Position numbers and translations under genes: made by a program
Assembly (NCBI RefSeq): GCF_030658505.1
Contig: NZ_JAUTXR010000180.1
Span: 294,085 to 358,084 of the forward strand
Direction: 5' to 3'
DNA length: 64,000 nt
DNA from: Stenotrophomonas raiganjensis (SeqCode)
GTDB taxonomy: Bacteria > Pseudomonadota > Gammaproteobacteria > Xanthomonadales > Xanthomonadaceae
Part shown: piece after piece, positions 33,738 to 43,319 of the stretch
How the letters are laid out: each line of letters begins with the position of its first letter
How positions within the stretch are numbered: position 1 is the first letter of the stretch
The notes under the pieces: generated by a model
What the model was told of the DNA's origin: nothing
Seen by the model: the letters and a program-made list of their open reading frames with translations, nothing else
The model's database searches: none

Positions 33738-35183
33738 TTATCTGTCGAAACCCAACAACAGCGGGTCGTGGTCGGAGCTGCGCCACGGGCCCTGCACGTT
33801 GCGGCCCTGGTAGCCGCTGGCGTCCTGCTCGTCGGCGTTGCTGTGCCATTCGGCGGCACCGCGCAGGCGCTTGGCCATGCCCGGGCTCAGCAGTGCGTGG
33901 TCGAGGCGGCCGGTGTAGCCGTTGTAGACGTAGCTGTAGGGATGCTCGACCTTGGCGACCTTGAACGCGTCCTGCCAGCCCAGGTCATGCAGGGTGCGGA
34001 TCGGGTCTTCCATCGCGTAGGCATTGAAATCACCCAGCAGCACGGCGTCCTTGGCGCCGGTACCGGTTGGATCCGTCTGCAGCCAGGCATGCAGCTGCTG
34101 CGCCGAGGTCACGCGGGTCGCATTCCAGCAGCCCTGGTTGTCGTTGCGGTCGGCGTCAGCACCAGTCGCGTCGCGGCAACCCTTCGACTTGAAGTGGTTG
34201 GCCACCACCACGAACGGCGCGCCGTGCTTGCCCTGGAAGGCCTGCGCCAGCGGCACGCGGCTGTGCTCGACGAACGGACCGCCGGTCAGCGTGGCCGGCT
34301 TGCCGATCGGCTGCAGGCGGCTGCTGCGGTAGATGATGCCGACCCGGATCGGGTTGTCGCCGGGGCCGTTGCCGGCATCGACGAAGCGCCAGTCGCCCTG
34401 CGCGCCGCGGTCCCGGTTGAGGGCATCGACCAGTTCGGCGATGGCCGACTGCGGGCCGTAGCCATCGTTCTCCAGCTCCATCAGTGCAGCGACGTCGGCG
34501 CCCAGCGCGTTGACCGTGGTGACCAGCTTGGCCACCTGCGCCTTGTGTTCATCCGGCGTGCGCGCACCGCGCAGGGTCGGGAAGCCACCGCCCTGGCCGT
34601 CGCCATTGAAGAAATTCTCCAGGTTGAAGGCCGCCACGTGCAGGCTGCCCGGCACCGTCGGAACTGCCGGACGCTTCAGCTCCGGCAGCTTCAGCACACC
34701 TTCGACCTGCAGGCGCGGCCGCCCCTGCGCGTCCACGTGCACGACACCCTCCACGTTGCGCAGCTGCATGCCGGTGCGCAGCACCGGGTTGCCCGGCAGG
34801 TAGGGCACGCTGGCGGGGTCGCGGGCATCACTGCCGTCGTCCAGCACCAGGCGGCGGCGCAGGTTGTCGGCCATCACCTGCTCATAGCCGGCAGTGCCCG
34901 GCGCGGCCACTTCGGTCGGCTGCCAGAGGCGGCCATCGAAGGCCACGGTGAGCTGGCCGAAGCGCTCCAGGCCATCGGTACCGGCCAGGGTCAGCGGTGC
35001 GGCGATGCGCACGCGCTGGCCATCCAGCGCACGCCAGTCGGTCGGCGCGGCGGTCAGCACCACGGTGGCGCTGCTGCGCGCGGCAGTGGGCGTCGTAGCC
35101 GGTGCGGCCTGCGGCTGGGCCTGGGCAAAGGCGCTGGCCGGCAACAGCAGGGACAGGGCAAGAGCAAGGTAACGGCGGCGCAT
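33738..35183 (-). CDS. Secreted endonuclease/exonuclease/phosphatase-family nuclease
   Basis: A 481-residue protein with signal peptide MRRRYLALALSLLLPASAFA. An N-terminal domain of about 170 residues resembles the OB-like region of extracellular nucleases. The EEP catalytic domain follows: AFNLENFF, ALMELEND (metal Glu), VVANHFKSKG, LLGDFNAY (Asp/Asn) and SSDHDPLLLGF (catalytic Asp-His). The pattern matches ExeM-type extracellular DNases. It probably degrades DNA in the periplasm or outside for nutrient use or biofilm turnover. ATG 35183 is chosen because it starts the signal peptide. Confidence 0.87.
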   Translation of the reverse strand: MRRRYLALALSLLLPASAFAQAQPQAAPATTPTAARSSATVVLTAAPTDWRALDGQRVRIAAPLTLAGTDGLERFGQLTVAFDGRLWQPTEVAAPGTAGYEQVMADNLRRRLVLDDGSDARDPASVPYLPGNPVLRTGMQLRNVEGVVHVDAQGRPRLQVEGVLKLPELKRPAVPTVPGSLHVAAFNLENFFNGDGQGGGFPTLRGARTPDEHKAQVAKLVTTVNALGADVAALMELENDGYGPQSAIAELVDALNRDRGAQGDWRFVDAGNGPGDNPIRVGIIYRSSRLQPIGKPATLTGGPFVEHSRVPLAQAFQGKHGAPFVVVANHFKSKGCRDATGADADRNDNQGCWNATRVTSAQQLHAWLQTDPTGTGAKDAVLLGDFNAYAMEDPIRTLHDLGWQDAFKVAKVEHPYSYVYNGYTGRLDHALLSPGMAKRLRGAAEWHSNADEQDASGYQGRNVQGPWRSSDHDPLLLGFDR

Positions 35184-35232
35184 CGACGGGCGATTCCAGG
35201 GAAGAGGGCGCACAGACTAACCCTGAAATGCG

Positions 35233-35257
35233 AAACCCCGCTTGCGGGCGGGGTTTT
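35233..35257. terminator. Bidirectional terminator between nuclease and cytochrome genes
   Basis: AAACCCCGC (35233-35241) and GCGGGGTTT (35248-35256) form a 9-bp stem with T-runs on both strands. It ends the cytochrome transcript arriving on the minus strand. Confidence 0.8.
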
Positions 35258-35297
35258 AGCCTTGGTGGGCAAAGCCGGGGCAGTGGCAGGGGACGTT

Positions 35298-35371
35298 GTA
35301 GAGCAGAGCCCGTGATCGGCTGTACCTGGCCACACCGTGCGCAGAGCAGCCGAGCGTGGGCTCGGCTCTAC
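35298..35371. repeat. SMAG REP dimer
   Basis: GTAGAGCAGAGCCCGTGATC (degenerate plus copy) and the inverse copy ending CTCTAC at 35371 (core GAGCGTGGGCTC) lie downstream of the cytochrome gene. Confidence 0.82.
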
Positions 35372-35393
35372 AGGAAGCGGCGCGTTGCGGCGG

Positions 35394-35912
35394 TTATTTC
35401 AGGTTGCCCAGCATCCAGTCCACGGTGGCGTGGATCTGCTCCTCGGTCAGCGCCGGGTTGCCACCCTTGGGTGGCATGATGCCGCCGTCGGGGCCGGTAT
35501 AGCCCTCGATGGCGTGCTTGTAGAGGGTGTCCTTGCCCTGCGCGATGCGCTTGTCCCAGTGCGAATGGTCCAGCGTTGGCGCCATGCCCACACCCGTGGT
35601 GTGGCAGGCAGTGCACAGGTTGTCGAAGATGACCTTGCCGTCCTTGGTGCCGCCATAGGCCACCTGCGACGCCGCCTTGGCCAGTGCTGCCGCCTTGGCT
35701 GCAGCCTGCGCGGCGGCGCCAGTGCTGCCGGCGTACACCGCGCCGGTGGGCGAAATGCGTTGTTCAGTGCGTTTGGCCGCAGTCGGCGACACCTCGGGCG
35801 GAATCCGGGTGTGGATGTAGGCGGCAAGGAGGATGAGGCCGAGGGTGATGGTCGCCAGCAGCGCGATCACCATGGAGAAGCGTTTCAGGAACTCCAGATC
35901 GTAATTCCGCAC
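35394..35912 (-). CDS. Membrane-anchored cytochrome c5-type protein
   Basis: A 172-residue protein with an uncleaved N-terminal membrane anchor (residues 13-33), an Ala-rich linker (65-85), and one class I haem site CTACH (C100, C103, H104), with M146 in GIMPPKGG as the likely sixth ligand. The length and MPPKGG motif fit the c5 family. It is a periplasmic electron carrier, probably feeding a terminal oxidase. Confidence 0.9.
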   Translation of the reverse strand: MRNYDLEFLKRFSMVIALLATITLGLILLAAYIHTRIPPEVSPTAAKRTEQRISPTGAVYAGSTGAAAQAAAKAAALAKAASQVAYGGTKDGKVIFDNLCTACHTTGVGMAPTLDHSHWDKRIAQGKDTLYKHAIEGYTGPDGGIMPPKGGNPALTEEQIHATVDWMLGNLK

Positions 35913-36049
35913 TCTTCGTTACCCCTGGCTGATAGTCGTTGGACCACGGCTGAGCGACTGCGTGATGGACCGAGTATAGAACGCACTTTGCGTGCGACAA
36001 CAGGCGTCGATGCTGGTGCAGCGCAACATGCGGCCGTGGCCGCATGCGG

Positions 36050-36072
36050 GTAGCGCCGGGCCGTGCCCGGCG
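36050..36072 (+). repeat. SMAG REP element
   Basis: GTAGCGCCGGGCCGTGCCCGG, single plus-strand copy upstream of the cytochrome gene. Confidence 0.85.
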
Positions 36073-36110
36073 AGCGCGAAGCGCGGCAACAACGGTCGAG
36101 GATGGCAACA

Positions 36111-36135
36111 GCAGCCGGCCAGCGGCCGGCTCTAC
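36111..36135 (-). repeat. SMAG REP element supplying a stop codon
   Basis: On the minus strand GTAGAGCCGGCCGCTGGCCG. The TAG of its GTAG head is the stop codon of the TetR gene (36134-36132). Confidence 0.85.
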
Positions 36136-36749
36136 CGGATTGCGGGGGCGCCGATCGCGCGCAGGCAGAAGCTGCAGATCGCATCCACCAGCGCGTCTTC
36201 GTCGCGGTGCGCTTCGCGGCTGGGTGCGGTCGGGCCGACCATCGCTTCGGTGAAGGCACCCACCAGGCAGGCGGCGGCCACATGCGCGTCCTGCGCCGGC
36301 AGCTCACCGGCGGCCACGCCTTCTTCCACCAGCCGCAGGAACACGTCGCCGAATGCACGGCGGCCACGCATGCGCTCGGCCTCCACGTCCGGGTCGACCG
36401 GTTCGACGATGAAGGCGTGCGCCAGCCCCGGCCCGGCCAGGGCACGGCGGACGAAGGCGGTGATCGCCAGCCGCAGCCGCTCGCTGGCCGCCTCCGGGCC
36501 GCTGGCGATGCGCTCCATGATCGCGACCTCGTGGGCCACGGCGGCATTGAGCACCTCCACGAACAACTCGGCCTTGGACGGGAAGTGGCGGTAGATCAGG
36601 CCGGTGGACACCCCGGCCTGGGTCGCTACGGCGGTCACCGGGGCGTTGCGCCAGCCACCGGTGGCGACCAGCTCGCGGGTGGCCAGCAGGATCCTTTCAC
36701 GGGCCCCGGCCAGGCGTTCTTCCATCAATGCAGAGCGTTTATAGGCCAT
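36132..36749 (-). CDS. TetR-family transcriptional regulator
   Basis: A 205-residue repressor. The DNA-binding domain lies at about residues 13-60 (TAVATQAGVSTGLIYRHFPS) and a ligand-binding helical domain follows. It diverges from the leucine-catabolic genes, so regulation by branched acyl-CoA intermediates is a reasonable inference. Its TAG stop is donated by a SMAG element. Confidence 0.87.
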   Translation of the reverse strand: MAYKRSALMEERLAGARERILLATRELVATGGWRNAPVTAVATQAGVSTGLIYRHFPSKAELFVEVLNAAVAHEVAIMERIASGPEAASERLRLAITAFVRRALAGPGLAHAFIVEPVDPDVEAERMRGRRAFGDVFLRLVEEGVAAGELPAQDAHVAAACLVGAFTEAMVGPTAPSREAHRDEDALVDAICSFCLRAIGAPAIR

Positions 36750-36763
36750 GTTCTGATTCTATT

Positions 36764-36786
36764 TTCAATTTTTGAATTCGTATTCA
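36764..36786. promoter_or_regulatory. Putative TetR operator
   Basis: TTCAATTTTTGAA (36764-36776) is a palindrome and overlaps a second one, TGAATTCGTATTCA (36773-36786). The pair sits 15 bp upstream of the TetR start and about 125 bp before the isovaleryl-CoA dehydrogenase start, in an otherwise GC-rich gap. Confidence 0.45.
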
Positions 36787-36910
36787 CTTCTTACCCGAAC
36801 CCCGCTACGCTGGGGTCCAATCGCCCGTGCGGGCAGCGGTCCTGCAGACCGCCGCCCGCTCCCCCGCCGGGTGCGTCCATTTCCTGCCATCCCGCCGTGG
36901 AGCCACCACA

Positions 36911-38074
36911 ATGCACGTGCCATCCCTGAACTTCGATCTTGGCGAAGACATCGACCTGCTGCGCCAGAGCGTGGCCCATTTTGCCGCCGCCGAGGTCGCA
37001 CCGCTGGCCGCCGAGGCCGATGCCAGCAACCAGTTCCCTCTGGCTCTGTGGCCGAAGCTGGGCGAACAGGGCCTGCTCGGCCTGACCGTGGAGGAAGCAT
37101 ACGGCGGCACCGGCATGGGTTACCTGGCCCACGTGGTGGCGATGGAAGAAATCTCGCGCGCCTCCGGCGGCATCGGCCTGTCCTATGGCGCGCACTCCAA
37201 CCTGTGCGTGAACCAGCTGCGCAAGAACGGCAACGAAGAACAGAAGCAGCGCTTCCTGCCCGGCCTGTGCAATGGCAGCCTGGTCGGTGCACTGGCGATG
37301 AGCGAGCCGGGCGCCGGTTCGGACGTGGTGTCGATGAAGCTGCGCGCGGACAAGCGCGGCGACCGCTACGTGCTCAACGGCAACAAGATGTGGATCACCA
37401 ACGGCCCGGATGCCGACGTGCTGGTGGTCTACGCCAAGACCGACATGGAGGCCGGCGCCAAGGGCATCACCGCCTTCCTGGTCGAGAAAGGCATGAAGGG
37501 CTTCTCCACCGCGCAGAAGCTGGACAAGCTGGGCATGCGTTCTTCGCCCACCTGCGAGCTGGTGTTCCAGGACTGCGAGATTCCTGAAGAGAACGTGCTG
37601 GGCCAGGTCGGCGGTGGCGTGCGCGTGCTGATGTCCGGCCTGGACTACGAGCGCGTGGTGCTGTCCGGTGGCCCGTTGGGCCTGATGGCCGCGGCCATGG
37701 ACGTGGTCATGCCGTACGTGCACGAGCGCCACCAGTTCGGCGAGCCGATCGGCAGCTTCCAGCTGATCCAGGCCAAGATCGCCGACATGTACGTAGGCCT
37801 GGGGGCCTGCCGCGCCTATGTCTATGCCGTGGCACGGGCCTGCGACCAGGGCCGCACCACCCGCCAGGACGCCGCCGGTGCCATCCTGTACGCCGCCGAG
37901 AAGGCCACCTGGCTGACCGGCCAGGCGATCCAGATCCTGGGCGGCAACGGCTACATCAACGAATACCCGACCGGCCGCTTGTGGCGCGATGCCAAGCTGT
38001 ATGAAATCGGCGCCGGCACCTCGGAGATCCGCCGCATGCTGATCGGCCGCGAACTGTTCCAGCGCACCCTGTAA
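36911..38074 (+). CDS. liuA: Isovaleryl-CoA dehydrogenase
   Basis: A 387-residue FAD enzyme oxidising isovaleryl-CoA to 3-methylcrotonyl-CoA in leucine breakdown. The catalytic base is E247 in [14 protein letters not shown], the position specific to isovaleryl-CoA dehydrogenases. The usual C-terminal base is lost (GAGTSEIRR instead of EGTNE). [10 protein letters not shown] and [11 protein letters not shown] are also conserved. The start is ATG 36911. It is followed 10 bp later by the carboxylase beta subunit. Confidence 0.95.
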   Translation: MHVPSLNFDLGEDIDLLRQSVAHFAAAEVAPLAAEADASNQFPLALWPKLGEQGLLGLTVEEAYGGTGMGYLAHVVAMEEISRASGGIGLSYGAHSNLCVNQLRKNGNEEQKQRFLPGLCNGSLVGALAMSEPGAGSDVVSMKLRADKRGDRYVLNGNKMWITNGPDADVLVVYAKTDMEAGAKGITAFLVEKGMKGFSTAQKLDKLGMRSSPTCELVFQDCEIPEENVLGQVGGGVRVLMSGLDYERVVLSGGPLGLMAAAMDVVMPYVHERHQFGEPIGSFQLIQAKIADMYVGLGACRAYVYAVARACDQGRTTRQDAAGAILYAAEKATWLTGQAIQILGGNGYINEYPTGRLWRDAKLYEIGAGTSEIRRMLIGRELFQRTL

Positions 38075-38084
38075 GGCCAACGCG

Positions 38085-39695
38085 ATGACCGTCCTGAACA
38101 GCCAGCTGCAACCGGGCAGCGAAACGTTTGAAAGCAACCGCGCGGCCATGCAGGCCGTGGTCGATGACCTGCATGCCACCCTCGCCCGCACCGCGCTGGG
38201 CGGCAGCGACGCCGCGCGTGCCAAGCACACCGCACGCGGCAAGCTACTGGTGCGTGACCGCATCGACGCCCTGCTCGACCCCGGCAGCGCCTTCCTGGAA
38301 ATCGCGCCGCTGGCCGCGCACGGCATGTACGAAGACGCCGTGCCCGCTGCGGGCGTGGTGGCCGGCATCGGCCGCGTAAGCGGCGTGGAATGCGTGATCG
38401 TGGCCAACGACGCCACGGTCAAGGGCGGCACCTACTACCCGATGACGGTGAAGAAGCACCTGCGCGCGCAGGAGATCGCCGAGCAGAACCACCTGCCGTG
38501 CATCTACCTGGTCGATTCCGGTGGCGCGTTCCTGCCGCTGCAGGACGAAGTCTTCCCCGACCGCGACCATTTCGGCCGCATCTTCTACAACCAGGCCAAC
38601 CTGTCTGCGCAGGGCATTCCGCAGATCGCCTGCGTGATGGGCAGCTGCACCGCCGGTGGTGCCTATGTGCCGGCAATGAGCGACGAGACCGTGATCGTGC
38701 GCGAGCAGGGCACGATCTTCCTCGGTGGCCCGCCGCTGGTGAAGGCGGCCACCGGTGAAGTGGTCACGGCCGAGGAACTGGGCGGTGCCGATGTGCACAC
38801 GCGCATTTCCGGCGTGGCCGACCACATGGCCGACAACGATCTGCAGGCACTGGCGCGGGTGCGCGCGATCATCGCCCAGTTGAACTGGCGCAAGCCGGAA
38901 CCGGCGCTGGCGGTGCAGGCCAGCGAAGAACCGCTGCTGCCGGCACACGAACTGTACGGCGTGATTCCGGCTGATACGCGCAAGCCCTATGACGTGCGCG
39001 AAGTGATCGCACGCCTGGTCGATGGTTCGCGTTTCGATGAATTCAAGCCGCGCTACGGTGCAACGCTGGTGACCGGGTTCGCGCATCTGAACGGCTACCC
39101 GATCGGCATCATCGCCAACAACGGCATCCTGTTCTCGGAGTCGGCACTGAAGGGCGCGCACTTCATCGAGCTGTGCACCCAGCGCAACATCCCGCTGGTG
39201 TTCCTGCAGAACATCACCGGCTTCATGGTCGGCCGCAAGTACGAACAGGGCGGCATCGCCAAGGACGGCGCCAAGCTGGTGATGGCCGTGGCCTGCGCCA
39301 AGGTTCCCAAGTTCACCGTGGTGATCGGCGGTTCGTTCGGTGCCGGCAACTACGGCATGTGCGGCCGCGCGTACTCGCCGAACTTCCTGTGGATGTGGCC
39401 GAACGCACGCATCGGCGTGATGGGTGGCGAGCAGGCGGCCAGCGTGCTGGCCACGGTCAAGCGCGATGGCATCGAAGCCAAGGGCGGCCAGTGGCCGGCC
39501 GCGGAGGAGGATGCGTTCAAGGCACCCATCCGCGACCAGTTCGAGCAGCAGGGCCATCCTTACTACGCCAGCGCGCGCCTGTGGGATGACGGCGTGATCG
39601 ATCCGGCCGATACCCGCCGGGTGCTGGCGCTGGCACTGTCGGCCAGCCTCAACGCCGCCCCGCAGCAGACGCGCTTCGGCGTGTTCCGCATGTAA
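38085..39695 (+). CDS. liuB: 3-Methylcrotonyl-CoA carboxylase subunit beta
   Basis: A 536-residue carboxyltransferase subunit that moves CO2 from biotin to 3-methylcrotonyl-CoA. Typical blocks are [48 protein letters not shown] and [12 protein letters not shown]. It sits between isovaleryl-CoA dehydrogenase and the biotinylated alpha subunit, as in liu clusters, but the hydratase gene liuC that often lies between the two subunits is missing. Confidence 0.94.
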   Translation: MTVLNSQLQPGSETFESNRAAMQAVVDDLHATLARTALGGSDAARAKHTARGKLLVRDRIDALLDPGSAFLEIAPLAAHGMYEDAVPAAGVVAGIGRVSGVECVIVANDATVKGGTYYPMTVKKHLRAQEIAEQNHLPCIYLVDSGGAFLPLQDEVFPDRDHFGRIFYNQANLSAQGIPQIACVMGSCTAGGAYVPAMSDETVIVREQGTIFLGGPPLVKAATGEVVTAEELGGADVHTRISGVADHMADNDLQALARVRAIIAQLNWRKPEPALAVQASEEPLLPAHELYGVIPADTRKPYDVREVIARLVDGSRFDEFKPRYGATLVTGFAHLNGYPIGIIANNGILFSESALKGAHFIELCTQRNIPLVFLQNITGFMVGRKYEQGGIAKDGAKLVMAVACAKVPKFTVVIGGSFGAGNYGMCGRAYSPNFLWMWPNARIGVMGGEQAASVLATVKRDGIEAKGGQWPAAEEDAFKAPIRDQFEQQGHPYYASARLWDDGVIDPADTRRVLALALSASLNAAPQQTRFGVFRM

Positions 39696-39703
39696 CCCGT
39701 GCC

Positions 39704-41719
39704 ATGACCGAGCACGCTCCCATGAAGCCTGTTGCCATGTTCACCAAAGTCCTGATCGCCAACCGCGGCGAAATCGCCTGCCGCGTCATCGCCACCTGCC
39801 GCCGCCTCGGCATCGCCACCGTGGCGGTGTATTCCGATGCCGACCGCAACGCGCGCCATGTGCGGCTGGCCGACGAAGCCATCCACATCGGCCCGGCTGC
39901 CGCGCGCGAGAGCTACCTGCGCGGCGATGCCCTGCTCGAGGCCGCACGCCTGACCGGCGCGCAGGCCATCCACCCCGGCTACGGCTTCCTGTCCGAAAAC
40001 GCCGACTTCGCCGATGCCTGCGCCGCGGCCGGCATCACCTTCATCGGGCCACCGGCCAGCGCGATCCGCGCGATGGGCGACAAGAGCGCGGCCAAGGCAC
40101 TGATGGCCAAGGCCGGTGTGCCACTCACCCCGGGTTACCACGGCGACCAGCAGGCGCCGGATTTCCTGCGTACGCAGGCCGACGCCATCGGCTACCCGGT
40201 GCTGATCAAGGCCAGCGCCGGCGGCGGTGGCAAGGGCATGCGCAAGGTCGAGCGCAGCGAGGACTTCGTCGATGCATTGGCCAGCTGCCAGCGCGAGGCC
40301 GCCTCGGCATTCGGCAACGACCATGTGCTGGTCGAGAAGTACGTCGAGCGCCCGCGCCACATCGAGATCCAGGTGTTCGGCGACAGCCACGGTGACGCGG
40401 TCTACCTGTTCGAGCGCGACTGTTCGGTGCAGCGCCGCCATCAGAAGGTACTGGAAGAAGCGCCCGCGCCGGGCATGAGTGCCGAGCGGCGCGCGGCGAT
40501 GGGCCAGGCGGCAGTCGATGCCGCGCGCGCGGTGGGCTACGTCGGTGCCGGCACGGTGGAATTCATCGCCGGCCCGGACGGCGATTTCTACTTCATGGAA
40601 ATGAACACCCGCCTGCAGGTCGAGCATCCGGTCACCGAGTACATCACCGGCACCGACCTGGTGGAGTGGCAGCTGCGCGTGGCCTCGGGCCAGCCGCTGC
40701 CGCTGCGCCAGGATCAGCTGGCGATTCATGGTCATGCCATCGAGGCGCGCCTGTACGCCGAAGATGCCGACCGCGGCTTCCTGCCCTCCACCGGCACCCT
40801 GCGCCGCCTGCGCCTGCCGGCGCCGTCGGCCCATGTGCGCGTGGATACCGGCGTCGAGGAAGGTGACAGCATCACCCCGTACTACGATCCGATGATCGCC
40901 AAGCTGATCGTCTGGGACGTGGACCGCGATGCAGCGCTGCGCCGCATGAGCCAGGCCCTGGCCGACTGCCAGGTGGTGGGCGTGACCACCAATGCCGGCT
41001 TCCTGCGCCGGCTGGTGAACACCGATTCGTTCACCCGCGCCAAGCTGGATACTGCGCTGATCGAGCGCGAGCAGGCCGCATTGAGCGTGGTGGGTGACAG
41101 CGATGATGTGCTGTGGCTGCTGGCGGCGGTGGCCGCCGTGGCCACTACTGCAGGTGCAGCCTGCGACGCACGCGACCCGCATTCGCCGTGGCAGGCCCAG
41201 GACGGCTGGCGCCTCGGCGCATCGGCACCGCGCGTGCTGCCGCTGCAGCAGGGCGAACGCAGGCACACGCTGAAAGTGTGGGCACAGGCCGATGGCTGGC
41301 GCGTGCAGTGCGATGACGCTGCGCCGCTTCAGGTGATCGGCACGGCCACCGCGCAGGGCCTGTCGGTGCAGCTGGGCGAACGGCGCTGGTCACTGCCACT
41401 GCTGCGCGAAGGCGACCAACTGTATCTGTTCGGTGCCGATGGCCAGCATCGCTTCACCCTGCACGATCCTGTCGGAGAATCGGACCACGCCGTGGCCGAT
41501 GCCGGCAGCCTGCTGGCGCCGATGCCCGGCAAGATCGTGGCCACGCTGGTCGCTGCCGGTGCCGAGGTCAAGCGCGGCACGCCGCTGGTGGTGCTGGAAG
41601 CGATGAAGATGGAGCACACCCTGCAGGCACCGGCCGACGGCACGGTGAAGGGCTACCGCGCCAAGGCCGGCGACCAGGTCGGCGATGGTGCGGTGCTGGT
41701 CGACTTCGAAGCGACCTGA
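39704..41719 (+). CDS. liuD: 3-Methylcrotonyl-CoA carboxylase subunit alpha (biotin-containing)
   Basis: A 671-residue protein with a biotin carboxylase domain (FTKVLIANRGEIACRVI, GGGGKGMRKV, FYFMEMNTRLQVEHPVTE) and a C-terminal biotinyl domain whose lysine is K635 in EAMKMEHTL. It carboxylates biotin with bicarbonate and ATP. Possible starts are ATG 39704, 39722 or 39737; family homology begins at MFTKVL (39737), so the first 11 residues may not be translated. Separated by 8 bp from the beta subunit. Confidence 0.94.
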   Translation: MTEHAPMKPVAMFTKVLIANRGEIACRVIATCRRLGIATVAVYSDADRNARHVRLADEAIHIGPAAARESYLRGDALLEAARLTGAQAIHPGYGFLSENADFADACAAAGITFIGPPASAIRAMGDKSAAKALMAKAGVPLTPGYHGDQQAPDFLRTQADAIGYPVLIKASAGGGGKGMRKVERSEDFVDALASCQREAASAFGNDHVLVEKYVERPRHIEIQVFGDSHGDAVYLFERDCSVQRRHQKVLEEAPAPGMSAERRAAMGQAAVDAARAVGYVGAGTVEFIAGPDGDFYFMEMNTRLQVEHPVTEYITGTDLVEWQLRVASGQPLPLRQDQLAIHGHAIEARLYAEDADRGFLPSTGTLRRLRLPAPSAHVRVDTGVEEGDSITPYYDPMIAKLIVWDVDRDAALRRMSQALADCQVVGVTTNAGFLRRLVNTDSFTRAKLDTALIEREQAALSVVGDSDDVLWLLAAVAAVATTAGAACDARDPHSPWQAQDGWRLGASAPRVLPLQQGERRHTLKVWAQADGWRVQCDDAAPLQVIGTATAQGLSVQLGERRWSLPLLREGDQLYLFGADGQHRFTLHDPVGESDHAVADAGSLLAPMPGKIVATLVAAGAEVKRGTPLVVLEAMKMEHTLQAPADGTVKGYRAKAGDQVGDGAVLVDFEAT

Positions 41720-41743
41720 CCGAGGACGGCCGCGCGTTGTCGA

Positions 41744-42907
41744 TCAATGCGCGGCCGGCCATGCGCGGCCAAGGGGGTCCAGCTCCGCCGTCACCCGCTC
41801 GGCGGCACGCCAGCCAACACCGCAAACCGCCAGTACACCCTCGGACATCGGCTGCAGGCCCAGCACCCGCTCGGCCTCGGCCTCGTTGATCGCGGCAGTG
41901 ACAAAGGCACCCAGCCCCTGCGCGGTCGCCGCGCTGTAGATCGCCTGCGATACATGGCCAGCATCCAGGGTGATCGCCCGATAGGCCTTGGCATGGCCAC
42001 GGTACTTCCAGAACGTTCGTTCGAAGCGGCAGGTCAGGATCAGCTGCACCTGCGCATTGGCGAACCAGTCCTGACCCGCCAGCAAGCGTTGGCAGAAACG
42101 ATCCAGATCGCCGGGCGGTGCCGGCATCGGGCCCAGCTCGTGGGCGGTGGCATGGTAGTGATAGAGGCCTGGCGGCAGCCCTTCCACATTGCGCGCCACC
42201 ACGTACGCCTCCAGCGGGTGCAGACTGCCGGCGGACGGCACATTCTTCTTCAGGAAGCGTACGCCAGGCCCGGTTTCCACCTGCGCCTGCGCCATCAGCA
42301 CCTGCTGCAGCAACCGGGCCAGCATCGGCAACGGCACCGGGCGGGCGCTGTCGTAGTTGCGGCAGGTGGTACGCGCCTGCAGCTGCGCCTGCATCGGATC
42401 GTCGTCGCAACGCGGCAGCGGCTGCGCACCGGGGCGGCGGGCGGGTGCCTCGGCGGGCGGCGGACCGAAGCTGCGCACCAGGTCCTGAGCGGTCACCAGC
42501 TGGTTGCGCTGCATGTCGCCGGCACTGTCCACGCCGTCCCAGCGCGAGTGCTGGTAGTGCAACGCCGACAACGGCCACCACTGGCTGTCACGCAGCCGTT
42601 GCTCGGCAGCGCAGGCGTCGGCATGGGCTGGATCATCGCTGACCAGCAGGCCCTTCTGCAGCAGTGACAGCACGCGGCTGCGGGCGTCGGTGGCCTCCGG
42701 CAATGGCTGCCACTGCTCAGCACTGCAGGCCAGCAACCAGGCACAGCTTTCCGCGTCGATCACCTGCACCGACGGCAGGTGCGCCGCGCGCACCTGCAGG
42801 ACCGGCTGCAGCTGCACGCCGGTACCACCGGCCAACAGTCCGTCCAGGTTGAAGGTCGGGCGTTCGACGGGTTCGACGAACAGTGTCCGGCAACGACGGA
42901 ATCTCAT
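41744..42907 (-). CDS. SagB-type peptide maturation dehydrogenase of a RiPP-like locus
   Basis: A 387-residue protein. The C-terminal half (about 185-387) is an FMN nitroreductase domain of SagB type: TTCRNYDSARPVPLPML, PSAGSLHPLEAYVVARNVEG, GLYHYHATAHELG, and AGHVSQAIYSAATAQGLGAF. The N-terminal 170 residues form a poorly conserved, partner-binding-like region. SagB enzymes oxidise azolines to azoles in peptide natural products. I recall a family named 'putative peptide maturation dehydrogenase' (TIGR04511) found with a cyclase and a small precursor. All three are here. It diverges from the precursor gene with a 120-bp gap. Confidence 0.85.
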   Translation of the reverse strand: MRFRRCRTLFVEPVERPTFNLDGLLAGGTGVQLQPVLQVRAAHLPSVQVIDAESCAWLLACSAEQWQPLPEATDARSRVLSLLQKGLLVSDDPAHADACAAEQRLRDSQWWPLSALHYQHSRWDGVDSAGDMQRNQLVTAQDLVRSFGPPPAEAPARRPGAQPLPRCDDDPMQAQLQARTTCRNYDSARPVPLPMLARLLQQVLMAQAQVETGPGVRFLKKNVPSAGSLHPLEAYVVARNVEGLPPGLYHYHATAHELGPMPAPPGDLDRFCQRLLAGQDWFANAQVQLILTCRFERTFWKYRGHAKAYRAITLDAGHVSQAIYSAATAQGLGAFVTAAINEAEAERVLGLQPMSEGVLAVCGVGWRAAERVTAELDPLGRAWPAAH

Positions 42908-43027
42908 CGCAATGGCGTCCGAGGGCTGTGCGGGGCGCCGATCATAGCGTGGCACGTACACGTACCCATCAACTTCGCAGTCCCACCGCCGATACTTCCA
43001 TTTTCCCTTTCTGCCGGTGCCGGTCCC

Positions 43028-43312
43028 ATGTCTGCTTCTCCTCTTTCCGCCGACGTTGTCCAACAGCTGCTGGAGCGCCTGTCCAGTGATGATGCCTTCC
43101 GGGCCGAGTTTGCCCGGGACCCGGGCCTGGCCCTGGTCGCACTGGGTGCGGACGAAGAAACCGTGCGTGCGTGCCGCGCGCCGCTCTCCTCGCTGGGCGG
43201 CAAGGCGGAGTTCGCCGGCGCCGCTGCACGCATGAGCCAGTTGCTGGATGTGCGTGCCGCGTTCACCGTGCCGTTCCTGTTCGAGGACGGCCTGCCCGGC
43301 CTGGATCAGTAA
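43028..43312 (+). CDS. Putative modified peptide precursor with NHLP-like leader
   Basis: A 94-residue protein. Residues 1-48 look like the nitrile-hydratase-like leader of some RiPP precursors: VVQQLLERLSSDDAFRAEFA, then RDPGLALVALGADEETV. A single cysteine (C49) follows, then a Gly/Ala/Ser-rich tail ending AAFTVPFLFEDGLPGLDQ, presumably the modified part. It matches my memory of the 'putative modified peptide' family (TIGR04509) of Xanthomonadaceae. With only one Cys but several Ser residues, any heterocycle chemistry would have to use Ser. ATG 43028; the stop lies 7 bp from the convergent cyclase stop. Confidence 0.78.
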   Translation: MSASPLSADVVQQLLERLSSDDAFRAEFARDPGLALVALGADEETVRACRAPLSSLGGKAEFAGAAARMSQLLDVRAAFTVPFLFEDGLPGLDQ

Positions 43313-43319
43313 GCCCGCA

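Noticed and set aside
42908..43027. Sigma-54 promoter (TGGCACG) in the precursor/dehydrogenase gap
   Set aside because: The -12 TTGC element is absent at the required spacing, on either strand.
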